This document shows positions 9,060 to 24,000 of a stretch of DNA of 32,602 nucleotides, piece after piece. The stretch covers positions 1 through 32,602 of the forward strand of contig JAUCBJ010002530.1 in the NCBI GenBank assembly GCA_032718475.1, in the 5' to 3' direction. A program made the translations under genes and the position numbers. The notes below the pieces were generated by a model, which saw nothing but the letters and a program-made list of their open reading frames with translations, was not told the DNA's origin and searched no databases. Source of the DNA: Nemertoderma westbladi (taxonomy: Eukaryota > Xenacoelomorpha > Nemertodermatida > Nemertodermatidae). Within the stretch, counting starts at the first letter, position 1, and every line of letters begins with the position of its first letter.

Positions 9060-12000
9060 CTACAGTAACAAAAATACAATGCGTTGTCAGTGGGACGACA
9101 TTGTAAAATTGTTATTTGGCGGGAAATATAAAAATTAAAGGCTTCGGTTTGACTAGATTTAAAGATTTCTTTGTGCTTTTTTATTCTAGTTTTTATGCTA
9201 AACACTGAACCCGCTAGCCGCTACTAAATTCAGTTTCAGTTTACCAAATCATAATGTATTCAGTAAAGGATTACAGTTTTATTACTTACAGTTTACACTT
9301 TAAATTTAGTATTTCACAATAATTCTTTCATCGCTATCGCGTTTTTATCATCATTATAGGATAGGCTCTCGGTCGACTCATTATTATTATAAAACGTCAA
9401 ATATATCAATTTCCCAGTGACATTACAAATATATACTCAAAAGCGTGTGGGGCTTCGTGCAGCACAAAGTCTGAACCTTTGTGAAGCAGTACAATTAATG
9501 AACCTGGTCACCCACTCCCTCTAGCGGCCGACTGTGGAACTATAGAAGTTTGTCGGTGTGTAGTAAACTATTCATGGACTACATGTGTACCAAGTTGGGT
9601 TCAATTTCATCAATAATTGACTGAATTATTAGCGTTCAAACATTTCCAATGACGACGACAGAGGGTTCAATAAATAATTATACCGTCACACAAAGGTTTA
9701 CATAGAGCGCCGCAGACGTCGGGAAGCCAACCTCACTGAGGCGCTAATAATGGCCTATCTACTCACTTACGCGCTGATGATTGGCTATCTTCTCACTTAC
9801 ATGATAATTATTAGCTATTTACTCACGTAGTCGCTAACGATTGCCTATTTTCTCACTTACTCGCTAATGATTGGCTATCTTCTCACTTACGACTTACGCG
9901 CTGATGATTGGCTATATTCTCACTTACTCGCTAATGATTGGCTATCTTCTCACTTACGACTTACGCGCTGATTATTGGCTATCTTCTCACTTACTCGCTG
10001 ATGATTGGCTATCTTCACTAGAGTTGTGTACCTCCTTGTCAACAAGGAATATTGGTTGTGTAGCAACGTCAGTATTAGCCAATGGGATCGTAGATTTGGC
10101 CATTTGTATGAGTAAGATAGATTGCTTTACTGTCTCAATCATTGCCCTTGATGTTTCGCAAATGGCATAATATTTCTAAATTGAGAAAAATTTGAAAAAA
10201 TTATTTTAGCATAAAATGTGGTCAGAGCTGAGAAAGATATATAATATTAACTACATTATATTAATGATTTATAATACGTTTTCACCCCAAGTAATTGTAT
10301 GACCCAGTGCACAAAATGTGGGGTAGGTGTAAAACGCGGATCCGGATCCGGATCCGGATTCAGGATCCGGATACGGATCAGGACCCGGACTGCGAGTGTA
10401 AAAGGCGGATCCGGATTTACATACAATCCGTAACTGAGTGTAATATGCGGATTCTGAAATACGCAATCCGTATTGCAGTGTAAAACGCGGATTCATATCT
10501 TTTGTGAATCCGGAATGGAGTGTAAAATACGGATTTTCGTTAATTACCAAGTTTTATTGGATCCGGAATGGAGTGTAAAACACGGATTTTCGTTAATTAC
10601 CAAGTTTTATTGGATCCGGAATGGAGTGTAAAACAAGGATTTTCGTTAATTAACAAGTTTTATTGGATCCGGAATGGAGTGTAAAACACGGATTTACGTT
10701 AATTACCAAGTTTTATTGGATCCGGAATGGAGTGTAAAACACGGATTTTCGTTAATTACCAAGTTTTGTTGGATCCGGAATGGGGTGTAACACACGGATT
10801 TACGTTAATTATCAAGTTTAGTTGGATCCGGAATGGAGTGTAAAACACGGATTTTCGTTAATTACTAAGTTTTGTTGGATCCGGAATGGGGTGTAAAACA
10901 CGGATTTTCGTTAATTATCAAGTTTTATTGGATCCGGAATGGAGTGTAAAACACGGATTTACGCTAATTACCAAGTTTTATTGGATCCGGAATGGAGTGT
11001 AAAACACGGATTTTCGTTAATTACCAAGTTTTATTGTTCTATGCCTAGGGGCCACACATAAGCTTAATCCGGCTCTGGGGGACACCTTAATAGGGGTCAA
11101 TGCTTCCCAATGAATTATTAATAAGGGCGATGGTGATGTTTGGCCGTCAGACATTATTAGATATTGATTAGCTGAAAAACTACTACCGTGGGAACGTGAC
11201 CTCTCTGGTAGAGCGGCTCTGTAGACAATTGTATGGTAGGATTACTGTCCTGTTCCCTGATTGGCTTATCCATCCCAACCTCCTTTACAAACAAGAATCA
11301 CTGTTCTGCCTAGCTGGCGGTAGTTTGTACTGCATCATAGCGTACTCTATTTGCCTTGCAAGCGGCCTTACAAGCGTGCTGCCTTCGTAATTTATGGAGG
11401 CTGAACTGTTCAGTATAATTTCTTATCATTTTTAAAGCCGAAATACGGTCTAAAACGATTTTCTATGTTTTTAAGTTAAACTGCCTACGTTTGCATACAT
11501 GTAGTAGTCTATGATAAAATTAATTATCCTGGTATTAATCCCTGGTTATTAAAGAAAGAAAAGTTACTAAATAACAATAAACATTGTACTAATTAATAAT
11601 TGTAACTAGATGAGGGTCTGGGCCTTCATTGCATATGCGTTTTACGAAATGTTCATTAAAACTTACTAATTATCTTGAATCCGCGTTTTACACCCCGTCC
11701 GGATCCAGAAACACTTTGTAATTAACCCGAATCCGCGTTTTACACCCCGTCCCGGGTAAAACTTAGTAATAAACTTGAATCCGCGTTTTACACCCCGTCC
11801 CGGATCCAATAAAACTTGGTAATAAACTTGCATCCGCGTTTTACACCCCATCCCGGATCCAGAAACACTTTGTAATTAACCCGAATCCGCGTTTTACACC
11901 CCTCCCCGAATCCAGTAACACTTTGGTAATAAACTTGAATTCGCGTTTTACACCCCGTCCCGGATCCAATAAAACTTGGTAAGAAACTCGAATCCGCATT

Positions 12001-15000
12001 TTACACCCCGTCCCGAATCCAGAAACACTTTGTAATTAACCCTAATCCGCGTTTTACACTCCGTCCCGGGTAAAACTTGGTAATAAACTTGAATTCGCGT
12101 TTTACACCCCGTCCCGGATCCAATAAAACTTGGTAATAAACTTGAATCCGCGTTTTACACCCCGTCCCGGATCCAGAAACACTTTGTAATTAACCCGAAT
12201 CCGCGTTTTACACCCCGTCCCGGGTAAAACTTGGTAATAAACTTGAATCCGCGTTTTACACCCCGTCCCGGATCCAGAAACACTTTGTAATTAACCCGAA
12301 TCCGCGTTTTACACCCCTCCCCGAATCCAGTAACACTTTGGTAATAAACTTGAATCCGCGTTTTACACCCCGTCCAGGATCCAGTAACATTTTGGTTATA
12401 AACTTGAATCCGCGTTTTACACCCCTCCCTGGATCCAATAAAACTTGGTAATAAACTTGAGTCCGCGTTTTACACCCCGTCCCGGATCCAGAAACACTTT
12501 GTAGTTAACCCGAATCCGCGTTTTACACCCCTTCCCGGATACAGTAACACTTTGGTAATTAACTTGAATCCGCGTTTTACACCCCTTCCCGGATCCAATA
12601 AAACTTAGTAATAAACTTGAATCCGCGTTTTACACCCCGTCCCGGATCCAATAAAACTTGGTAATAAACTTGAATCCGCGTTTTACACCCCGTCCCGGAT
12701 CCAGAAACACTTTGTAATTAACCCGAATCCGCGTTTTACACCCCTCCCCGGATCCAGTAACACTTTGGTAATAAACTTGAATCCGAGTTTTACACCCCGT
12801 CCCGGATCCAATAAAACTTGGTAATTAACTTGAATCCGCGTTTTACACCCCGTCCCGGATCCAATAAAATTGGTAATAAACTTGAATCCGCGTTTTACAC
12901 CCCTTCCCGGATCCAATAAAACTTTGTAATTAACCCGAATCCGCGTTTTACACCCCTCCCCGGATCCACGAACACTTTGGTAATAAACTTGAATCCGAGT
13001 TTTACACCCCGTCCCGGATCCAATAAAACTTGGTAATAAACTTGAATCCGCGTTTTACACCCCGTCCCGGATCCAATAAAATTGGAAATAAACTTGAATC
13101 CGTGTTTTACACTCAATTACGGAACCAATAAAACTTTGTAATTAACCCGAATCCGCGTTTTACACCCCTCCCCGGATCCACGAACACTTTGGTAATATAC
13201 TTGAATCCGAGTTTTACACCCCGTCCCGGATCCAATAAAACTTGGTAATAAACTTGAATCCGCGTTTTACACCCCTTCCCGGATCCAATAAAACTTGGTA
13301 ATAAACTTGAATCCGCGTTTTACACCCCGTCCCGGATCCAATAAAACTTGGTAATAAACTTGAATCCGCGTTTTACACCCCTCCCCGGATCATGAACACT
13401 TTGGTAATAAACTTGAATCCGCGTTTTACACCCCTTCCCGGATCCAATAAAACTTTGTAATTAACCCGAATCCGCGTTTTACACCCCTCCCCGGATCCAC
13501 GAACACTTTGGTAATATACTTGAATCCGAGTTTTACACCCCGTCCCGGATCCAATAAAACTTGGTAATAAACTTGAATCCGCGTTTTACACCCCGTCCCG
13601 GATCCAATAAAACTTGGTAATAAACTTGAATCCGCGTTTTACACCCCACCCCGGATCATGAACACTTTGGTAATATACTTGAATCCGAGTTTTACACCCC
13701 GTCCCGGATCCAGTAAAACTTGGTAATAAACTTGACTCCGCGTTTTACACCCCGTCCCGGATCCAATAAAATTGGAAATAAACTTGAATCCGTGTTTTAC
13801 ACTCAATTACGGATTCAATAAAACTTTGTAATTAACCCGAATCCGCGTTTTACACCCCTCCCCGGATCCACGAACACTTTGGTAATATACTTGAATCCGA
13901 GTTTTACACCCCGTCCCGGATCCAATAAAACTTGGTAATAAACTTGAATCCGCGTTTTACACCCCGTCCCGGATCCAATAAAACTTGGTAATAAACTTGA
14001 ATCCGCGTTTTACACCCCACCCCGGATCATGAACACTTTGGTAATATACTTGAATCCGAGTTTTACACCCCGTCCCGGATCCAGTAAAACTTGGTAATAA
14101 ACTTGACTCCGCGTTTTACACCCCGTCCCGGATCCAATAAAATTGGAAATAAACTTGAATCCGTGTTTTACACTCAATTACGGATTCAATAAAACTTTGT
14201 AATTAACCCGAATCCGCGTTTTACACCCCTCCCCGGATCCACGAACACTTTGGTAATATACTTGAATCCGAGTTTTACACCCCGTCCCGGATCCAATAAA
14301 ACTTGGTAATAAACTTGAATCCGCGTTTTACACCCCTTCCCGGATCCAATAAAACTTTGTAATTAACCCGAATCCGCGTTTTACACCCCTCCCCGGATCC
14401 ACGAACACTTTGGTAATATACTTGAATCCGAGTTTTACACCCCGTCCCGGATCCAATAAAACTTGGTAATAAACTTGAATCCGCGTTTTACACCCCATCC
14501 CGGATCCAATAAAACTTGGTAATAAACTTGAATCCGCGTTTATACCCCTCCCCGGATCCACGAACACTTTGCTAATATACTTGAATCCGAGTTTTACACC
14601 CCGTCCCGGATCCAATAAAACTTGGTAATAAACTTGAATCCGCGTTTTACACCCCTTCCCGGATCCAATAAAACTTTGTAATTAACCCGAATCCGCGTTT
14701 TACACCCCTCCCCGGATCCACGAACACTTTGGTAATATACTTGAATCCGAGTTTTACACCCCGTCCCGGATCCAATAAAACTTGGTAATAAACTTGAATC
14801 CGCGTTTTACACCCCGTCCCGGATCCAATAAAACTTGGTAATAAACTTGAATCCGCGTTTTACACCCCGTCCCGGATCCAATAAAACTTGGTAATAAACT
14901 TGAATCCAAGTTTTACACCCCTTCCCGGATCCAGTAACATTTTGTAATAAACCTGAATCCGTATTTTACACCCAATCCCGGATTCAGTAGAAATATGAAT

Positions 15001-18000
15001 CCGCGTTTTACACTCCATTCAGGATTTAGCCTACAACATGAATCCGCGTTTTACACTCCGTTCCGGATCGAAAAAAAAGCCAATCCGCGTTTTACACTCG
15101 GTTACGGATTCGGTAAATTTAGCAGTGCACGGATCCGCAGATTACACCCTAAAAATGTAAATTCAGTCGACTTCCATAGGGACAATGTTAAATGATAGAA
15201 TCCTGATCCTGATCCGGATCCGCGTTTTACTCTGACCCCAAAATGTGAGACCAACATTTCAAAATAAACTAATTAAACATTAACATGACAAACCTCTTTT
15301 GTTTCGTCATCAATTTCAGTTGACATGGCAACTTCAAGGTCACCCAGTTGTTCTGTGAGTAACTGCAGATAGAGGTCAGCTTGTCTCAATTTATCGTCGA
15401 TATCTGTATATTGATTGGACACGCCACGACTGAGCCGTTGACATGGCAACTCACCAATCTAAATATCAATTACCGAACTAGAGTTGACTAACAGCAATAA
15501 AAAGTAAAGGGTTTTTTTCAATTTAAAGGAAAATAAACCCACACACAATATTAGATGATAAATAACATTAATAATTTGCTGCAAATAATGAATTGACCAT
15601 ATAATAATTCTAACTAATTTCCAATTAACCATATAATAATTCTAACTAATTTCCAATTGACCATATAATAATTCTAACTAATTTCCAATTGACCATATAA
15701 TAATTCTAACTAATTTCCAATGACTGGGAATATAACTTGTGATGAATATAGCGTAATAAATTCGGCCTATAATAGTGCAGTGGCGAGCTGGTGCAGCATA
15801 GCGACAGCCAGTAACAGAGTTTACTGCGGTGGTTAACAGATGACAAATAGAGCTTCATTATTCTGTAGTCGGCATAGAGAATAAGGCTACCCACGCACAG
15901 TCGATAAAACTAATTATTATTATTACAGTCTTAATAATTATTTACACATGTGTGCGTGTGTAAGTTGTAACTAACAACAGTTTACAGTGTGCTGATCTGA
16001 TACGTATAAATTTGTTATCATTAAACTTACATTATTTATTGGCTCCGCTCTTAGGTCAGATAAAATATCCATCATTTGATTATAATTATAAAATAAATTA
16101 TAATAAATTAATTATGTTCAATAAATTTGGTTTTTGCAGTTCAATATAAATGTTTACTGCATTCATATATTCCACTTACTCAACTAACTGTATATATAAC
16201 AAATTTACAAAGAAAATACATTTGAAACCAATGCCATGCATCAGATACTACACGAAGTGGTACCTTCGCGCAGCGACCACGTTACCACCTAGAGGCAGCC
16301 ATGCATCAGATACTACAATCAGATACTACACGAAGTGGTACCTTCGCGCAGCGACCACGTTACCACCTATAGAGGCAGCCATGCATCAGATACTACACGA
16401 AGTGGTACCTTCGCGCAGCGACCACGTTACCACCTAGAGGCAGCCATGCATCAGATACTACACGAAGTGGTACCTTCGCGCAGCGACCACGTTACCACCT
16501 AGAGGCAGCCATGCATCAGATACTACACGAAGTGGTACCTTCGCGCAGCGACCACGTTACCACCTAGAGGCAGCCATGCATCAGATACTACAATCAGATA
16601 CTACACGAAGTGGTACCTTCGCGCAGCGACCACGTTACCACCTAGAGGCAGCCATGCATCAGATACTACACGAAGTGGTACCTTCGCGCAGCGACCACGT
16701 TACCACCTAGAGGCAGCCATGCATCAGATACTACACGAAGTGGTACCTTCGCGCAGCGACCACGTTACCACCTAGAGGCAGCCATGAATCAGATACTACA
16801 CGAAGTGGTACCTTCGCGCAGCGACCACGTTACCACCTAGAGGCAGCCATTCATCAGATACTACACGAAGTGGTACCTTCGCGCAGCGACCACGTTACCA
16901 CCTAGAGGCAGTCGGTTGGGCAACTGCAGTCGGTTGGGCAACTGTAGTCGGTTGGGCAACTGCAGTCGGTTGGGCAACTGCTGTCGGTTGGGCAACTGCT
17001 GTCGGTTGGGCAACTGCAGTCGGTTGGGCAACTGCTGTCGGTTGGGCAACTGCAGTCGGTTGGGCAACTGTCGTCGGTTGGGCAAATGTCGTCGGTTGGG
17101 CAACTGTTGTCGGTTGGGCAACTGCTGTCGGTTGGGCAACTGCAGTCGGTTGGGCAACTGCAGTCGGTTGGGCAACTTCTGTCGGTTGGGCAACTGCTGT
17201 CGGTTGGGCAACTGTCGTCGGTTGGGCAACTGCTGTCGGTTGGGCAACTGCTGTCAGTTGGGCAACTGCAGTCGGTTGGACAACTGCAGTCGGTTGGGCA
17301 ACTGTCGTCGGTTGGGCAACTGCAGTCGGTTGGGCAACTGCAGTCGGTTGGACAACTGCAGTCGGTTGGACAACTGCAGTCGGTTGGACAACTGCAGTCG
17401 GTTGGGCACCTGTCGTCGGTTGGGCAACTGCAGTCGGTTGGGCAACTGCTGTCGGTTGGGCAACTGCTGTCGGTTGGGCAACTGCTGTCGGTTGGGCAAC
17501 TGCAGTCGGTTGGGCAACTGCTGTCGGTTGGGCAACTGCTGTCGGTTGGACAACTGCAGTCGGTTGGGCAACTGTCGTCGGTTGGGCAACTGCAGTCGGT
17601 TGGGCAACTGCTGTCGGTTGGGCAACTGCAGTCGGTTGGGCAACTGCAGTCGGTTGGGCAACTGCAGTCGGTTGGGCAACTGCTGTCGGTTGGGCAACTG
17701 CAGTCGGTTGGGCAACTGTCGTCGGTTGGGCACCTGTCGTCGGTTGGGCAACTGCAGTCGGTTGGGCAACTGCTGTCGGTTGGGCAACTGCTGTCGGTTG
17801 GGCAACTGCTGTCGGTTGGGCAACTGCTGTCGGTTGGGCAACTGCAGTCGGTTGGACAACTGCAGTCGGTTGGGCAACTGCAGTCGGTTGGGCAACTGCA
17901 GTAGGTTGGGCAACTGCAGTAGGTTGGGCAACTGTAGTCGGTTGGGCAACTGTAGTCGGTTGGGCAACTGCAGTCGGTTGGGCAACTGCAGTCGGTTGGG

Positions 18001-21000
18001 CAACTGCAGTCGGTTGGGCAACTGCAGTCGGTTGGGCAACTGCAGTCGGTTGGGCAACTGCAGTCGGTTGGGCAACTGCAGTCGGTTGGGCAACTGCAGT
18101 CGGTTGGGCAACTGCAGTCGGTTGGGCAACTGCAGTCGGTTGGGCAACTGCAGTCGGTTGGGCAACTGCAGTCGGTTGGGCAACTGCAGTCGGTTGGGCA
18201 ACTGCTGTCGGTTGGGCAACTGCAGTCGGTTGGGCAACTGTCGTCGGTTGGGCACCTGTCGTCGGTTGGGCAACTGCAGTCGGTTGGGCAACTGCTGTCG
18301 GTTGGGCAACTGCTGTCGGTTGGGCAACTGCTGTCGGTTGGGCAACTGCTGTCGGTTGGGCAACTGCAGTCGGTTGGACAACTGCAGTCGGTTGGGCAAC
18401 TGCAGTCGGTTGGGCAACTGCAGTAGGTTGGGCAACTGCAGTAGGTTGGGCAACTGTAGTCGGTTGGGCAACTGTAGTCGGTTGGGCAACTGCAGTCGGT
18501 TGGGCAACTGCAGTCGGTTGGGCAACTGCAGTCGGTTGGGCAACTGCAGTCGGTTGGGCAACTGCAGTCGGTTGGGCAACTGCAGTCGGTTGGGCAACTG
18601 CAGTCGGTTGGACAACTGTAGTCGGTTGGGCAACTGCAGTCGGTTGGGCAACTGCAGTCGGTTGGGCAACTGCAGTCGGTTGGGCAACTGCAGTCGGTTG
18701 GGCAACTGCAGTCGGTTGGGCAACTGCAGTCGGTTGGGCAACTGCAGTCGGTTGGGCAACTGCAGTCGGTTGGGCAACTGCAGTCGGTTAAGACCTCACA
18801 ATAATTCATTCTGAGCTCTGGAAGATATATGCCAGGTATCAATCAAGAAGAAAGGATAACAAACAATAAATACGAAATGGCGGAAAGTTTCATTTCAATT
18901 TCAAACATTTCTAAAACGATTTCTTTCAGCCCACTAGCGGTAGACTGGAGAACTGCCGAGAGATTACCGTCCCAACAAAAACGCGGCCTGTGGAGATAGT
19001 CTTTGGTCTAACATGTATATCTGCCAAGTTTCAGCTTGAACGGATAACAAATATAGAAATAAGATAAAGATTTTCACATATAGACATTTCGACCTCTAGC
19101 GGCAAACTGTGGAAGTGTAGATTGTAAAACATTCCAAACTTAAATCGATTACGATTACGGAAACGGGGAAGGTTATCACTTTCTTACATTTCGACCTCTA
19201 GCGACAGACTGGGGAACTGCAGACGGATAAGCCTCCATCAAATGGTCTACTGTAGTACAAATCTGCCAAGTTTCAGTTTGAACGGATTAAATGCAAAGAA
19301 ATGGCAAGAAATTTAAAATCGTAAGGAATACAACAACTTTGGGAATATTAACCGACCCCCCTAGAAGTGTTAGTTCGCTAAGGCTCCATCAACTTGGTGG
19401 CTCGCCCCAGAACAGAAATCCCACAGACAGTGATATTGATGGACAGAGTCTCACGACAGACTGAAGTGGAGTGTTGGAATGGAATATTGACTAATTAAAA
19501 AGAACAGGAACCAAATGTAATCTACGAAGTGTCACTTCCAAAAACACCCTGTTACAGTAACCATTACTCTTGTGCTGTCTTGGAACTGACTATATCCAAG
19601 GCATTATTGTTACTATATGTTACAGATCAGACTGCTACTGGAAGAAGGTCATAGAAAACCAACAACTAGAGTATCAATCGTTGGCCTTTCCACAAGAACA
19701 GGTCAAAGCCGTCATCCTAAGCGGTTTTTAACCAGTGAACTTTAGGAATAAAAAGTAACACATTATTTATTATATTTGGAGTTTATTTAACGTCAACATG
19801 ACTGATTTAAATATTCAATGAATATGATTAATATCTAATAATTTTAACGAAATAATTTACTATAATTAATAAATTTCCGGCTTGACCCGGTTATACTTAT
19901 TAGTTTTTAAGGAAACTTAATTAATTAATTTTGTTAATAAATAACAATAATATAAATAGTGGAATACAATTGGATACATCTCACTGTGATGTGTATATAA
20001 ATATGAATAATATGAAATATATGAATACAAAGTGTCTTATTTACAAATCACAATTTGATGTAAATACTTTTGCTTTGCTCCGTCTTAGTTTAAAAGATAC
20101 AGTAGTAATATATTAATATAATATACACCATCTCGATGAATACAGTAGTGTTGAAATGCATTGGCTTACCCCAAATGCAATTTAAAATTACACTGTTCTG
20201 ATCCGTTTCCCAGTCCTTTACTGCACTCTGTCGCTTAAAAGCAACACGGCTGCTTATTTTGTGCCTCAAAATTACAAACGAACCCGTAAAATTGCCATAA
20301 TACATAATAATAGGTGCATGATATACAAAAAATAAGTTTATTATTTTTTTGGTACCATAAAATTATCGCAGGAATAAAAAAAAGCCGACCTAAAGACACC
20401 AATAAACTAGTATTTAAACAGGATCAGACTTTCCGCGATTGGGATTACAATTTTGATTTGATTTGATTTCCGCCACCTCTTCCAACGGCTCTCTGTCTGT
20501 GGACGGTGTCCGTTAATTACACTGAAAAAAGTAAGTTCCGGTCGATTTTTTAACCATTGGTTATGGATAGGTACTTGCGGTAGTGATTGGTAAACCGGGG
20601 GTTAGTTTGGATCATACAAAAATGGCTGGTAGTAACCTCCGGTTACGATATTAAACCGGCGGTTTAAGATATATTTGTTATATTACCTGAAACGAAACCT
20701 GTAGTCATTGCGGAATTTTGCATAGAAAGTGACGGTTGTATTATAAAGGTGGTTATTAAATTTTCAAACTGGCGGTTCTTATTGATGAAAACATATAATT
20801 TTCAAACCGGCGGTTTTTATGAAATGTAAAAATGGTGGTCTTATATTCAAACTGTCGGTTCTTGTTAATAAACACGTATGTAGTTTTCAAACCGGCGGTT
20901 TTTATGAAATGTAAAAATGGTGGTCTTATATTCAAACTGTCGGTTCTTGTTAATAAACACGTATGTAGTTTTTTCAAACCGGCGGTTTTTATGAAATGTA

Positions 21001-24000
21001 AAAATGGTGGTCTTATATTCAAACTGTCGGTTCTTGTTAATAAACACGTACGTAGTTTTCAAACCGGCGGTTTTTATGAAATGTAAAAATGGTGGTCTTA
21101 TATTCAAACTGTCGGTTCTTGTTAATAAACACGTACGTAGTTTTCAAACCGGCGGTTTTTATGAAATGTAGAAATGGTGGTCTTATATTCAAACTGTCGG
21201 TTCTTGTAAATAAACACGTATGTAGTTTTCAAACCGGCGGTTTTTATGAAATGTAAAAATGGTGGTCTTATATTGAAACTGTCGGTTCTTGTTAATAAAC
21301 ACGTATATGTAGTTTTCAAACCGGCGGTTTTTATGAAATGTAAAAATGGTGGTCTTATATTCAAACTGTCGGTTCTTGTTAATAAACACGTATGTCGTTT
21401 TCAAACCGGCGGTTTGTATGAAATGTAAAAATGGCGGTTGTATTTTCACAATTGCCGGTTATTACTATACATACAAAGAACCCTAAGTTGTGTAATTCAA
21501 CTGGTAATGCCGTTATTTCTGTGTTACAGAGGCGCGTGTTATGATATAACTAATTTACAATAATGACTGCCGGTTAATCACAGAACCACAGATTTACAAT
21601 AATAACTGCCAGTTTATCACAGAAGCACAGATTTACAATAATGACTGCCAGTTTATCACAGAACCACAGATTTACAATAATAACTGCCAGTTTATCACAG
21701 AACCACAGATTTACAATAATAACTGCCAGTTTATCACAGAACCACAGATTTACAATAATATAACTTCCAGTTTATCACAGAACCACAGATTTACAATAAT
21801 AACTGCCAGTTTATCACAGAACCACAGATTTACAATAATATAACTTCCAGTTTATCACAGAACCACAGATTTACAATAATAACTGCCAGTTTATCACAGA
21901 ACCACAGATTTACAATAATAACTGCCAGTTTATCACAGAACCACAGATTTACAATAATATAACTTCCAGTTTATCACAGAACCACAGATTTACAATAATA
22001 ACTGCCAGTTTATCACAGAACCACAGATTTACAATAATAACTGCCAGTTTATCACAGAACCAAAGATTTATAATAATGACTGCCAGTTTATCACAGAACC
22101 ACAGATTTACAATAATGGCTGCCAGTTTATCACAGAACCACAGATTTACAATAATAACTGCCAGTTTATCACAGAACCAAAGATTTATAATAATGACTGC
22201 CAGTTTATCACAGAACCACAGATTTACAATAATGGCTGCCAGTTTATCACAGAACCACAGATTTACAATAATAACTGCCAGTTTATCACAGAACTACAGA
22301 TTTACAATAATGACTGCCAGTTTATCACAGAACCACAGATTTACAATAATAACTGCCAGTATATCACAGAACGACAGATTTACAATAATAACTGCCAGTT
22401 TATCACAGAACTACAGATTTACAATAATGACTGCCAGTTTATCACCGAACTACAGATTTACAATAATGACTGCCAGTTTATCACAGAACGACAGATTTAC
22501 AATAATGACTGCCAGTTTATCACAGAAGCACAGATTTACAATAATAACTGCCAGTTTATCACAGAACCACAGATTTACAATAATGACTGCCAGTTTATCA
22601 CAGAACGACAGATTTACAATAATGACTGCCAGTTTATCACAGAACCACAGATTTACAATAATGACTGCCAGTTTATCACAGAACGACAGATTTACAATAA
22701 TGACTGCCAGTTTATCACAGAACCACAGATTTACAATAATAACTGCCAGTTTATCACAGAACCACAGATTTACAATAATGACTGCCAGTTTATCACAGAA
22801 CCACAGATTTACAATAATAACTGCCAGTTTATCACAGAACCACAGATTTACAATAATGACTGCCAGTTTATCACACAACGACAGATTTACAATAATGACT
22901 GCCAGTTTATCACAGAAGCACAGATTTACAATAATAACTGCCAGTTTATCACAGAACCACAGATTTACAATAATGACTGCCAGTTTATCACAGAACCACA
23001 GATTTACAATAATGACTGCCAGTTTATCACAGAACGACAGATTTACAATAATGAATGCCAGTTTATCACAGAACCACAGATTTACAATAATAACTGCCAG
23101 TTTATCACAGAACCACAGATTTACAATAATAACTGCCAGTTTATCACAGAACCACACACAGATTTACAAACTAATAACTGCCAGTTTGTATATGTAAATA
23201 TAAAAAGTAAATATATATAATCAAAACATAATTTTAAATTATTAATTAAACTTGGTTAAAATTAATTAATTTATATAAATTAATTGAAATGAATTATCTA
23301 ATATGGCTGAAAAAAAGACAAATGATATTAAAATTAATAATCAAAACACTATTTTGCTGATCATCAACTAAAATTAATTAGGATATCCATAAATCTAAAT
23401 GAATAAAATATTTTCCTATATACTTAGCCGTGTGTATCCAATATGTATGTAGAGTATTGTATGCATTGGCCATAGGCCGTAAGCGTAGGGTAGGATGTAG
23501 GGATTAGATAAGGTAGGCTTTCACCCCCCTCTCCCAATATCTCCATGTTGTAACATTGAGCTTCATGTGTGCCCTGAATGTCCTGTGCTCCTAACCAAAC
23601 ATTATTTTCAGATAACCACGGGTTTATGAAGTTTTTTTGCTCTTTATAACCACAGGTTAGTACGTTTTAACCGTGGGTTTTTCTTTTATAACCATAGGTT
23701 ATAAATAAATTGAAGCCTCAGATTATTAAAATTACCGCCAGTTTTCTCAAATAAAACCGCCACTTGACTGTTAATTAAACGGCGGTTTCGTAAAAATTGG
23801 TTTATTTGGTTGCCGTTTTACCTGTGGTTTTTTGAGAAAAACCGGCAGTTTTAAATAGTTGAAACGCCAGTTACCAGCAGTAAACCATAGGTTAATAAAT
23901 GCCGATTAAGTATTCGACCTGGAATTTGCGTTAAACCAGAACCTGAGGTTACAGAAACCGGCAGTTCCTTGCGATAAAAAATACCAGAGGTTTTACAACG

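Larger units (their letters stand above)
10321..15239. mobile_element. Foldback transposon with tandem-repeat arms (TU-like)
   Basis: The ends are inverted copies: GGGTAGGTGTAAAACGCGGA on the left, and on the right, reverse-complemented, GGGGTCAGAGTAAAACGCGG. They are flanked by the exact 8-bp repeat AAAATGTG. Both arms are 53-bp tandem repeats of one family in opposite orientation: 10321-11036 (about 13 units, outer ones irregular) and 11653-15239 (about 67 units). The middle is 11037-11652. Long inverted arms built of short direct repeats, with 8-bp duplications, are the hallmark of sea-urchin TU and other foldback elements. No transposase is encoded, so it would depend on a partner, probably hAT-like by duplication length. 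It fills intron 4. Confidence 0.85.

Noticed and set aside
11185-11275. tRNA-like string (TGGTAGAGCGGCTCTGTAGA) in the foldback centre
   Set aside because: Only the A-box-like part fits; there is no T-arm consensus or closing stem.
11280-11345. Possible extra ORP9 microexon (minus, [18 protein letters not shown])
   Set aside because: It lies inside the foldback element, has poor splice sites and no ORP9 similarity; exons 4 and 5 already join in phase.
11666-14615. Short minus-strand frames with [15 protein letters not shown] repeats
   Set aside because: They come from the 53-bp foldback arm; stops and frameshifts track unit variants.
16902-18842. Open frames of 507-646 codons on both strands (CPTDCS, LGNCSR, PNRLQL repeats)
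   Set aside because: All follow from an 18-bp tandem repeat without stops. Frames are open on both strands at once, there is no non-repeat domain, and the array lies in an intron of the ORP9-like gene.
22076-23197. 373-codon frame ([13 protein letters not shown] repeats) and its antisense partner at 22450-23157
   Set aside because: By-product of the 39-bp array; only the repeat is translated.
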